From positions 1 through 15,910 of the forward strand of contig JAGZIY010000028.1 of NCBI GenBank assembly GCA_018365995.1: a stretch of DNA of 15,910 nucleotides, given 5' to 3'. Positions 1 through 6,999 of this stretch are shown in pieces; position 1 is the first letter of the stretch, and each line of letters starts with the position of its first letter. The notes beneath the pieces are model-generated. The model saw only the letters and a list, made by a program, of their open reading frames with translations, was not told where the DNA came from and did not search any database. The stretch comes from Butyricicoccus pullicaecorum (GTDB taxonomy: Bacteria; Bacillota; Clostridia; Oscillospirales; Butyricicoccaceae). The translations under genes and the position numbers were made by a program.

Positions 1-66
1 CGGCTGGCAGGTCGTATTACACGTTTGACGTGTCCGCGAGGATCACAGGGCTTTGCCCGCATGTGA
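1..66 (+). other. Unassigned left edge, possibly the tail of an upstream gene
   Basis: Frame 1 is open from the window edge to a TGA at 64-66, and the following hairpin would suit a gene end there. Frame 3 is also open, to a TAG at about 105-107. Neither short peptide matches a family I recognise, so the coding assignment is unresolved. The stretch contains two small perfect hairpins: ACACGT-TTG-ACGTGT (19-33) and GGGC-TTT-GCCC (48-58). They lead into the stronger hairpin at 71-89, so it could instead be structured RNA. Confidence 0.25.
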
Positions 67-70
67 AATA

Positions 71-104
71 CCCCCGGCTTTGCCGGGGGATATTTATTGT
101 CTTT
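71..104 (+). terminator. Intrinsic terminator upstream of the kdp operon
   Basis: A perfect 8-bp GC-rich stem, CCCCCGGC (71-78) and GCCGGGGG (82-89), closes a three-base TTT loop. It is followed by an A/T-rich tract ending in TTTT. This has the form of a Rho-independent terminator and should insulate the kdp operon from whatever lies to its left. The T tract is broken by A, G and C, so efficiency may be moderate. Confidence 0.6.
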
Positions 105-161
105 TAGGGTCTTTATATGTTTTTAATCTTTACCGGGAAACGTTAAGAGCACCTTCATTGC

Positions 162-170
162 TGATATGAT
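162..170 (+). promoter_or_regulatory. Possible extended -10 promoter for the kdp operon
   Basis: TGATATGAT (162-170) fits an extended -10 element, TG-N-TATGAT. It lies about 40 bases before the first small gene of the kdp operon and downstream of the terminator. I see no good -35 hexamer at the expected distance, so the promoter may be weak alone or need an activator. kdp operons are normally induced by K+ limitation through KdpDE or c-di-AMP. No clear riboswitch or operator is visible here. Confidence 0.35.
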
Positions 171-208
171 AGGATTCTTTTCAGAAAAGCAGAGAGGAGG
201 AAAGATTT

Positions 209-307
209 ATGATGGATTGTGCTATGCTCGCAGTTCTGGCGGGGTGTATTGGGTCTATTATCTTGCTGATTGGCTGGTGTCAAAAGCAAGTGGATAGAAG
301 TGAGTAA
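209..307 (+). CDS. Small single-span membrane peptide leading the kdp operon
   Basis: A 32-residue frame starts at ATG 209 (or the adjacent ATG 212) with a strong AGAGGAGG ribosome binding site at 193-200, eight bases upstream. The peptide has one hydrophobic helix over about residues 6-23, followed by a short polar tail containing QKQ, D and R, the layout of a small membrane protein. It ends only 12 bases before kdpF. Its placement, strong ribosome binding site and membrane span suggest it is translated with the Kdp pump and may associate with it, as KdpF does. That role is an inference; I do not recognise a named family. Small leaders like this are often left unannotated. Confidence 0.65.
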   Translation: MMDCAMLAVLAGCIGSIILLIGWCQKQVDRSE

Positions 308-319
308 GGAGGGAGAATC

Positions 320-397
320 ATGATTGTTTTAGGAATCATCGTTTTACTGCTGGGTGCTTATTTGGTCTATGCGCTGCTGCACCCGGAAAAGTTTTAA
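320..397 (+). CDS. kdpF: KdpF, small stabilising subunit of the K+-transporting ATPase
   Basis: This 25-residue single-span membrane peptide has the typical KdpF form: a hydrophobic N-terminal helix followed by a YLVYALLHPEKF tail. The Y-(A)LL-x-PEKF ending is the family hallmark. KdpF is known to stabilise the KdpABC complex in the membrane. The start ATG at 320 follows a GGAGGG ribosome binding site (308-313). It lies between the 32-residue membrane peptide and kdpA, the conserved gene order kdpF-A-B-C. It is too short for most automated gene finders, but the sequence match and context make it secure. Confidence 0.92.
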   Translation: MIVLGIIVLLLGAYLVYALLHPEKF

Positions 398-418
398 GAC
401 CAGCAGGAGGGAAACCAG

Positions 419-2191
419 ATGTTACAAGTTATTTTGACCATTTTCATTTATTTGATCATGGTCATTCCGGTAGGTATTTATGTATATCATGTCGCCGCCG
501 GAAAACACACCTTTGCCGATCCGGTATTGAACCGGGTAGACGGCGCTATTTATAAAATCTGCGGTATCGCTCCTCAAAACAGCATGAACTGGAAAAAGTA
601 CGCTGTTTCCTTGGTGGCGACCAACGGGGTCATGATGCTGCTGGGATATCTTGTTTTGCGGATTCAAAGCATTGGGCTGTTCAATCCGAATGGAATTGGC
701 GGCATGGAGGAATCGCTCTCCTTCAATACCATCATTAGCTTTATGACCAATACCAATTTGCAGCATTATTCTGGCGAGTCGGGACTATCCTACCTGTCAC
801 AGATGCTCGTAGTCACTTTCATGATGTTTGTATCCGCTGCCAGCGGCTATGCAGTGTGTGTTGCATTCATCCGCGGCATGGCAGGCAAGACGAAGGATAA
901 CGTCGGCAACTTCTTTGCAGATCTCGTCCGTATTACGACCCGCGTGTTGCTTCCGTTCTCTATTGTCGGCGGCCTGCTGTTGGTGTGGCAGGGAGTGCCG
1001 CAGAATTTTTCCGGGAATGTGGTGGTAGATACCATTGAGGGAGCAAAACAGGTAATCGCAATGGGACCGGTAGCGGCGCTGGAAATCATTAAACATCTCG
1101 GCACAAACGGCGGCGGATTTTTAGGCGCGAATTCGGCAACGCCGATTGAGAATCCGACAATCCTTTCCAATTTGATTGAGCTGTACTCCATGATGCTTTT
1201 ACCTGGAGCCTGCGTAATCACTTTTGGCAAAATGGTTCGTGATCGTAAGCGTGAGTTGGCATCTGCCGCTATTTCAGATGGCAAAAACACCGCAATCTCT
1301 AAGAAAACTCACAGAAGCCTGACGGTCTGGATGTATGGACGTGAAGGGCGCAGCATCTTTGCCGCAATGGGGATCCTGTTCCTGATTGGACTGGGGATTT
1401 GCTTCTGGGCGGAAAGTCAGGGCAATCCGGCGTTGGCCGACGTGGGACTCAGCCAATCCATGGGAAGCATGGAGGGGAAAGAAGTCCGATTCGGTGTGGC
1501 TCAGTCCTCTCTGTTTACAACGGTCACCACTTCGTTCACGACAGGTACCGTCAACAACATGCACGACACGCTGACGCCGCTGGGCGGTATGATCCCCATG
1601 CTTCACATGATGCTCAATGTGGTATTCGGCGGCAAGGGCGTTGGTCTGATGAATATGATTACCTATGCCATCCTAGCGGTGTTCATCTGTGGTTTGATGA
1701 TTGGGCGCACGCCGGAGTATCTCGGCAAAAAGATCGAAGGGCGGGAGATGAAACTTGCTGCCCTGTGCATCATCATTCATCCGTTGCTTATATTGGCATT
1801 CTCGGCGTTGGCGGTAGGCACACCGGCAGGATTGGCCGGCATCACCAACCCCGGATATCATGGACTTTCACAGGTACTCTATGAATTTGCGTCTTCGGCC
1901 GCCAATAACGGCTCCGGCTTTGAAGGGCTGGCGGACAACACGCTGTTCTGGAATATCACCACCGGCATCGTCATGTTCTTCGGACGCTACCTCTCGATGG
2001 TGCTACAGCTTGCGATTGCAGGCTCGCTGATGAAAAAGAGTTTTGTCAACGAATCGACCGGCACGCTTCATACTGATACCATGAGTTTTGCGGTCATTTT
2101 GGTAGTTGTCGTCTATATCTTTGCAGCGCTGACCTTCTTCCCGGTGCTGGCGCTTGGCCCCGTTGCCGAACATTTGACCCTTTGGGCATAA
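419..2191 (+). CDS. kdpA: KdpA, K+-binding and channel-like subunit of the K+-transporting ATPase
   Basis: KdpA is the K+ selectivity subunit of the P-type KdpFABC pump and belongs to the superfamily of K+ transporters with four pore loops. The 590-residue protein has about ten hydrophobic spans. The pore-loop motifs are visible: TNTNLQHYSG (about 110-119), GTNGGGFLGANSATPIENPT (228-247), the TTVTTSFTTGTVNN region (367-380) and SSAANNGSGF (492-501). The GTNGGG motif is the selectivity-filter signature. It is slightly longer than the E. coli protein of 557 residues, with extra polar residues at about 275-310. AGGAGG (405-410) precedes ATG 419, and kdpB starts 12 bases after the stop. All key motifs are intact, so it is predicted to be functional. 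Confidence 0.98.
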   Translation: MLQVILTIFIYLIMVIPVGIYVYHVAAGKHTFADPVLNRVDGAIYKICGIAPQNSMNWKKYAVSLVATNGVMMLLGYLVLRIQSIGLFNPNGIGGMEESLSFNTIISFMTNTNLQHYSGESGLSYLSQMLVVTFMMFVSAASGYAVCVAFIRGMAGKTKDNVGNFFADLVRITTRVLLPFSIVGGLLLVWQGVPQNFSGNVVVDTIEGAKQVIAMGPVAALEIIKHLGTNGGGFLGANSATPIENPTILSNLIELYSMMLLPGACVITFGKMVRDRKRELASAAISDGKNTAISKKTHRSLTVWMYGREGRSIFAAMGILFLIGLGICFWAESQGNPALADVGLSQSMGSMEGKEVRFGVAQSSLFTTVTTSFTTGTVNNMHDTLTPLGGMIPMLHMMLNVVFGGKGVGLMNMITYAILAVFICGLMIGRTPEYLGKKIEGREMKLAALCIIIHPLLILAFSALAVGTPAGLAGITNPGYHGLSQVLYEFASSAANNGSGFEGLADNTLFWNITTGIVMFFGRYLSMVLQLAIAGSLMKKSFVNESTGTLHTDTMSFAVILVVVVYIFAALTFFPVLALGPVAEHLTLWA

Positions 2192-2203
2192 GGAGGAACC
2201 ACC

Positions 2204-4267
2204 ATGAGCAAAAGGAATCAGAAGCTGATTACGCCTGAAATTTTTCGTCAGGCAGTCATCGGCTCCTTTACAAAGCTGAATCCTGTCTACATGATGAAAA
2301 ACCCCGTCATGTTTGTTGTGGAGATTGGCTTTTTTATCACACTTGTACTTTCATTTTTCCCCGGCTTAGTTGGGGATATCGGTACGGGCACAAATATAAG
2401 AGCATACAACATTATCGTCTGCGCGGTGCTGTTTGTCACCGTCCTGTTCGCAAATTTCGCGGAGTCGGTGGCGGAAGGTCGAGGCAAAGCGCAGGCTGCC
2501 AGCCTGAAAAAAACGCAAAAGGATACCAAAGCCCGTCTGTTACTGGAGGATGGTGCGGAGAAAACAGTTCTATCCAGCGAATTGAAAAAAGGCGATGTGG
2601 TTTTGGTAAAGGCTGGCGAGATTATCCCCGGTGATGGAGAAGTCATTGAGGGTATTGCTTCGGTAGACGAGTCGGCCATCACGGGTGAGTCCGCTCCGGT
2701 GGTACGGGAATCCGGCGGCGATTTCTGTTCCGTGACTGGCGGCACGACCATTGTGTCTGACTGGTTGAAAATCCAGATCACTTCCGATGCGGGCAACAGC
2801 TTCCTCGACCGAATGATCGCGTTGGTGGAGGGCGCGTCCCGCAAAAAGACGCCCAACGAAATCGCGCTCAGCACACTGCTGGTATCGCTGACGATTATTT
2901 TCCTGATTGTCATTGTGACGCTGTATCCGATTGGGCTGTATTCCGGGGTGCAGCTTCAGACTTCGACTCTGATTGCGCTGACTGTCTGCCTGATCCCCAC
3001 CACAATCGGCGGGCTTCTCTCCGCCATCGGTATTGCAGGTATGGACCGTGTGACCCGGTTCAATGTTATTGCCATGTCTGGCAAGGCTGTGGAAGCCTGC
3101 GGCGATGTGGACACCATGATTCTGGACAAAACTGGCACCATCACCTACGGCAACCGGCTGGCCGCTGATTTCTTCCCTGTAGGCGGCGCCTCCCGCAGCG
3201 AATTGATCCGCTGCGCCGCGCTGACCAGCCTGCATGACGATACCCCAGAGGGAAAATCCACGCTGGAACTTGCCCGGCATCTGGGCGATACGAGTCAGGA
3301 TACTGCGGGTGCTGAATACATTGAATTTACGGCTCAGACCCGGATGAGCGGCGTAGATTTGCCCGGCGGCACAAAGATTCGCAAGGGTGCTGCCGAAGCC
3401 ATTGAGCAATATGTAAAATCCTTGGGCGGCGTGATCCCCGGCGACCTGCGTGAACAGGTCAATAAAATTTCCAGCCTTGGCGGTACGCCGCTGACGGTCT
3501 GTGAAAATAACCGGGTTTTGGGCGTTATCTATCTGAAAGACACTGTGAAGCCCGGCATGGTAGAGCGGTTTGAGCGCCTGCGCGCCATCGGCATCAAAAC
3601 TATTATGTGTACCGGCGACAATCCGCTGACCGCAGCAACCATCGCCAAAGAAGCGGGTGTGGACGGCTTTATTGCAGAATGCAAGCCAGAGGATAAGATC
3701 GATGTCATCAAAAAAGAGCAGGCAGAAGGCAAAATCGTTGCCATGACCGGCGATGGCACCAACGATGCGCCCGCACTGGCACAGGCGAATGTGGGTCTTG
3801 CGATGAACAGTGGCACCACCGCTGCCAAAGAAGCCGCCAATATGGTTGATCTGGATTCCGATCCCACGAAGATTCTGGAAGTTGTGGAGATTGGCAAGCA
3901 GCTTCTGATTACGCGTGGCAGCCTAACGACCTTCTCCATCGCCAACGATATTGCAAAATATTTTGCCATCATTCCTGCCATGTTTATGATGGCAATCCCG
4001 CAGCTAGGTGTTTTGAACATCATGCACTTAGCAACGCCGTACAGTGCGATTTTGTCGGCGCTAATCTTCAACGCCATCATTATCCCTTGCCTGATTCCCC
4101 TAGCCATGAAGGGCGTAAAATATCGGCCCATGTCCTCCGGGAAGCTGCTGGCAAGGAACATGCTGATTTATGGACTCGGCGGTGTCATAACCCCATTTGT
4201 GGGAATTAAGATTATTGATATGTTGATTGCCCCGTTACTCACAGCCATTGGCGTGGTTGGATTTTAA
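2204..4267 (+). CDS. kdpB: KdpB, P-type ATPase catalytic subunit for K+ uptake
   Basis: KdpB hydrolyses ATP to drive K+ uptake through KdpA. At 687 residues it is the usual family length. The P-type ATPase landmarks are in order: TGES in the actuator domain (160-163), whose serine is an inhibitory phosphorylation site in E. coli KdpB; DKTGT with the phosphorylated aspartate at residue 308; the nucleotide-binding domain, in which the D-x-K-P-G (DTVKPG) and MCTGDNPLTA motifs are seen; and MTGDGTNDAP (514-523) in the phosphorylation domain. Hydrophobic helices flank these domains, with three near the C terminus. AAGGAGG lies just before ATG 2204, and kdpC follows after 17 bases. No defects are seen. 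Confidence 0.98.
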   Translation: MSKRNQKLITPEIFRQAVIGSFTKLNPVYMMKNPVMFVVEIGFFITLVLSFFPGLVGDIGTGTNIRAYNIIVCAVLFVTVLFANFAESVAEGRGKAQAASLKKTQKDTKARLLLEDGAEKTVLSSELKKGDVVLVKAGEIIPGDGEVIEGIASVDESAITGESAPVVRESGGDFCSVTGGTTIVSDWLKIQITSDAGNSFLDRMIALVEGASRKKTPNEIALSTLLVSLTIIFLIVIVTLYPIGLYSGVQLQTSTLIALTVCLIPTTIGGLLSAIGIAGMDRVTRFNVIAMSGKAVEACGDVDTMILDKTGTITYGNRLAADFFPVGGASRSELIRCAALTSLHDDTPEGKSTLELARHLGDTSQDTAGAEYIEFTAQTRMSGVDLPGGTKIRKGAAEAIEQYVKSLGGVIPGDLREQVNKISSLGGTPLTVCENNRVLGVIYLKDTVKPGMVERFERLRAIGIKTIMCTGDNPLTAATIAKEAGVDGFIAECKPEDKIDVIKKEQAEGKIVAMTGDGTNDAPALAQANVGLAMNSGTTAAKEAANMVDLDSDPTKILEVVEIGKQLLITRGSLTTFSIANDIAKYFAIIPAMFMMAIPQLGVLNIMHLATPYSAILSALIFNAIIIPCLIPLAMKGVKYRPMSSGKLLARNMLIYGLGGVITPFVGIKIIDMLIAPLLTAIGVVGF

Positions 4268-4284
4268 GGAAAGGTGGACATGTA

Positions 4285-4938
4285 ATGAAAGAATCTGTCA
4301 AATCTGTACTCCATGGTGCGCGTCAAATAATCGGTGTCACAGTCATTCTGATGCTGATTTGCGGGTTTCTGTTCCCCTGTCTGCTGACAGGTCTGTCTGC
4401 TCTGATTTTTCCCCATCAAGCAGGTGGAAATCTGCTCACTGTTGACGGGCAAACGGTTGGTGCGGAGTATGTAGGTCAGGAATTTACCGAAGATTATTAT
4501 ATGTGGAGCCGCCCGTCTGCATATCATTACAATGTTTACGTTGAAGGTGAGGATGGAAAACTGTACTACAATGACGGAACAGAGTTCCCCGGTATTGGCT
4601 CCGGCTCCAACAACTATGCAGCAACCAATCCGGCGCTGACCGAACGTGTAGAGACGGACATTGAAGCGTTTCTGGCGAAAAATCCCGACATAAAGCGGGA
4701 GGATATCCCCACCGATTTGCTGACAGCCTCCGGTTCCGGACTTGACCCGCACATTTCCCCTGACTCCGCCGAAATACAGATTCCCCGGATTGCCGAGACG
4801 TCTGGGCTTACGGAGGAAGAAGTCAGGGAGATTGTGGCAGAAAATACCCAAGGTAAAGTTCTCGGCATCTTTGGCGAGGAGACTGTCAATGTGCTCAAAG
4901 TTAATGTTGAGATTGCACAGCGAATGGGAATTTTGTGA
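4285..4938 (+). CDS. kdpC: KdpC, assembly and ATP-affinity subunit of the K+-transporting ATPase
   Basis: KdpC is a single-span subunit that bridges KdpA and KdpB and raises ATP affinity. The 217-residue protein has one N-terminal transmembrane helix (about 17-41) and a soluble domain on the outer face. Family motifs are visible: the WSRPSA segment (about 74-79) and GSGLDPHISP followed by AEIQIPR (about 150-168). AAGGAAAGG lies before ATG 4285. It closes the recognisable kdp gene set. A ribosome binding site and an ATG follow within 16 bases of its stop, so a further reading frame was originally attached to the operon. Confidence 0.96.
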   Translation: MKESVKSVLHGARQIIGVTVILMLICGFLFPCLLTGLSALIFPHQAGGNLLTVDGQTVGAEYVGQEFTEDYYMWSRPSAYHYNVYVEGEDGKLYYNDGTEFPGIGSGSNNYAATNPALTERVETDIEAFLAKNPDIKREDIPTDLLTASGSGLDPHISPDSAEIQIPRIAETSGLTEEEVREIVAENTQGKVLGIFGEETVNVLKVNVEIAQRMGIL

Positions 4939-4953
4939 CAGGGAGGAACGGCT

Positions 4954-5277
4954 ATGAAGGCGATGCACTGTTTCAAAGAATCACAGAAGGTAGAAATCCC
5001 ATCTCCCGATTTTAAGGATAACATCACGCTGAAACTCTTGCTGTAATTTCTGGAAAACGGAGTTGATTATGCGGGATTTGAATGGCTTTATAGCGGGATT
5101 TTCAAACAGGAGCTGACCGTATATGCAGCTCTGAACCGAATGGACTATACTTTGAAAATATCCGAATTAGAATTTGAACTATACGATGGAAAAGGCGAGC
5201 GACGCTATTTCAGTTTTAACAGTGAACAGAACGCACAGCGAGTTTTTCTAAAGCTGCTATTTCCGTTAAACGTCTGA
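4954..5277 (+). pseudogene. Frame downstream of kdpC broken by an in-frame TAA
   Basis: An ATG at 4954 follows a good GGGAGG ribosome binding site (4941-4946) 16 bases after kdpC. The frame stops at TAA 5044-5046 after 30 codons, then stays open in the same frame for another 76 codons to TGA 5275-5277. The second half is protein-like: a mix of aromatic, acidic and basic residues (for example YAGFEWLYSGIFKQEL), a predicted beta-rich stretch and good codon use. A single substitution such as CAA or GAA to TAA would explain it; a sequencing error is the alternative. I do not recognise the family and it is not KdpD or KdpE. If intact it would be about 107 residues and probably co-transcribed with kdpC. 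Confidence 0.5.
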
Positions 5278-5354
5278 TTTTAATACGCTTCGCTATTTTT
5301 TATCGTGAAAATGAACAGCGCAGGCGGACGTGCTTGGCAGGATATTTGTCTGCG

Positions 5355-5611
5355 CTATAACATTTTGCGAACGCCAAAATCAAAACAGAACTCAGTGTAA
5401 AAGTCGGTCTGTAAGTAATTGCGACCGATCCGGCTCATGTCCTTGCACAGCAAGTGAGCCACCTTTCTGGTCTCAATATCGGCGGCAAGACGTTTCCGCC
5501 CAAGGCGCTCAAAGTTGCCACCCAACCATCCGTATAGTGGACGATGTTGGTGTAGCCATGCTGCCGTGCATAGGTTTCGAGGTATCGTTTCTGGTTACTA
5601 CAATGGAGTAG
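5355..5611 (-). pseudogene. Eroded fragment of a large serine recombinase
   Basis: Read on the - strand from about 5607, the first segment encodes SNQKRYLETYARQHGYTNI followed by VHYTDG. After a frameshift near the GATGGTTGGGTGGC stretch (about 5515-5535), a second segment encodes FERLGRKRLAADIE, then KDMSRIGRNYLQTDFYTE, ending at TAG 5355-5357. The NQKR-x-LE-x-YA and KDMSR-x-GRNYLQ-x-x-FYTE blocks are hallmarks of the N-terminal catalytic domain of large serine recombinases found on clostridial transposons and integrative elements. Only about 85 of the usual 500 or more codons remain. The catalytic serine region, the C-terminal DNA-binding domain and the reading frame are all lost. This is a scar of an earlier integrated element. 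Confidence 0.85.
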
Positions 5612-5643
5612 TGAGGAATAAAAATAATTGTACGAAGTAAACT

Positions 5644-5687
5644 GTAAAATAGGCGTATCGTCTTGATTGACGATACGCCTATTTTAC
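5644..5687. terminator. Perfect 19-bp inverted repeat, likely bidirectional terminator
   Basis: GTAAAATAGGCGTATCGTC (5644-5662) is the exact reverse complement of 5669-5687, with a six-base TTGATT loop. The stem carries its own A/T-rich ends, so a T-rich 3' edge (TATTTTAC) appears on both strands. It sits between the + strand kdp unit and the - strand gene ending at 5782, the expected place for a terminator serving convergent transcripts. The perfect match is unusually long, so an element end or regulatory hairpin remains possible. Confidence 0.65.
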
Positions 5688-5781
5688 TTGTACCCTATAT
5701 GGCAGCCACCCTAATCAATTCGTTATAGTTACGATACTGTTTTATGCGTAACTCCCTTTTGGGGAATTTTTGCGTCGATAC

Positions 5782-6987
5782 TTAACCAAAAATTTGAGAA
5801 TATACCCATTCACTGTATTTTTCGATGCTTTTAACGTCGCTTTCGGTGGTATAAGACAGTCCAAACCGATTGCAATGCTGCTGTACAATGCTCTGAGCCT
5901 TTTTATGTGCCTGCTCCATAGAGGAAGGATCACCAAAGTCTATGCTGGCATAAGCATCTAGAATTTCCTGCCCAGCCTTCAAGGAGTCATGATATTTTCC
6001 ATAGTGCTTTTCGCCAAACTGATTTTCAACAGTGTCTGTTGTCTCCTTTATAAAATCCTTTCGGTAGGTTTCAAACAGACGATCTATCGTTGCACCAAAC
6101 ATCTTACCCAGTTCGCCGCTTGAGGCTGCTGCCTTTTTCGCTGCGGCATACGCAACACCTGTTTTACCATAATCTAGAGAAACAAGACTACCACAATAGA
6201 TTCCGCACTCCTCCTCGAAGATGCGCCCTACCTTTTGCAGACGGAATAACTCGGTGGCTGTTGTTTCCACGCCGCCGATGGTCAGCTTGGTGGTTACCTT
6301 TTGGATATCTAAGCTGTGGAAATCCATGTCCTCATCGGCTTTTAGCTGCTCTGCCAACTCCTGAACGACCTGATGAAGCTGACCCTTGAGTGTTTCTACA
6401 TCTTCGTGGGTATACTTGCCGCCTGTGAAGAAGTCAAGGGTATCTGTTGCAAACTTTTCCAAATCACGTTCACAGCGCTCTGAGGTGATTGCGCCCTTGG
6501 ATACGAGGTGCAGGGCAGCCTGTACCAGTGTGTCGCCATCTTGACGCAGGAAATCGTGAAGCGGCTTTCTTTCATTGAGTTCTTCTGGATTTCTGTCTAT
6601 CAGCTGCATTCGGTTGGGATCGTTTGTATAAAAATCATATGGATCTACAACAGTTTTCTCTGGAGGCTTGAAGGAAACTGTATAGCTTTTTCCTACATTC
6701 TCTGTGACATCTTTCCAAACCAATCCATTTTGAGAGAAATCTATATAGCCTATGCGGTCTGGAACCGTGAATGTGACAGAGTCAGGGCGTTCAAACTTTG
6801 CAGAAGGTTCATAGGTGTCCACTGAGGGTCTGGAGGGTCTGGAAACCGAACCGTTGGACTGTGAGGAGGTGCCGGAAGAACTTGACCCTTGATTGGGAAG
6901 CGGGATCAGGTTATTACGATCGGGTATATGCCCGGGCTTGAAGGTGTCTGGATAATAGCTTTGGAAACCGGAAAAATCGACATACAT
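5782..6987 (-). CDS. Ser/Pro-rich soluble protein of unknown function
   Basis: This 401-residue protein has no signal peptide or membrane span. Residues 1-30 are rich in aromatic residues and proline. Residues 34-55 form a low-complexity linker of Ser, Gly, Asn, Gln, Arg and Pro, likely disordered. Residues 60-110 look beta-rich. From about 140 to the end it is mostly helical and charged, with an Ala/Lys-rich helix (about 279-292) and several predicted coiled-coil-like segments. The start at 6987 is fixed by an AAGGAGGT ribosome binding site that overlaps the stop of the upstream secreted-protein gene, implying translational coupling. I do not recognise the family. The linker-plus-helical design and its partner suggest a structural, adaptor or effector-like role, which is speculation. 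Confidence 0.85.
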   Translation of the reverse strand: MYVDFSGFQSYYPDTFKPGHIPDRNNLIPLPNQGSSSSGTSSQSNGSVSRPSRPSVDTYEPSAKFERPDSVTFTVPDRIGYIDFSQNGLVWKDVTENVGKSYTVSFKPPEKTVVDPYDFYTNDPNRMQLIDRNPEELNERKPLHDFLRQDGDTLVQAALHLVSKGAITSERCERDLEKFATDTLDFFTGGKYTHEDVETLKGQLHQVVQELAEQLKADEDMDFHSLDIQKVTTKLTIGGVETTATELFRLQKVGRIFEEECGIYCGSLVSLDYGKTGVAYAAAKKAAASSGELGKMFGATIDRLFETYRKDFIKETTDTVENQFGEKHYGKYHDSLKAGQEILDAYASIDFGDPSSMEQAHKKAQSIVQQHCNRFGLSYTTESDVKSIEKYSEWVYSQIFG

Positions 6988-6999
6988 GACAATACCTCC

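Noticed and set aside
209..307. The 32-residue peptide as a KdpF duplicate
   Set aside because: It lacks the PEKF ending and has a different tail; the true kdpF follows directly.
1274..1606. Long open frames antisense to kdpA and kdpB (for example 1274-1606, 2570-3409 and 3529-4161 on the - strand)
   Set aside because: They overlap well-supported kdp genes entirely, lack ribosome binding sites and encode composition typical of shadow frames.
5330..5611. A 93-codon + strand frame over the recombinase scar
   Set aside because: The opposite strand carries clear recombinase motifs in two frames; the + strand product is cysteine- and arginine-rich with no ribosome binding site.
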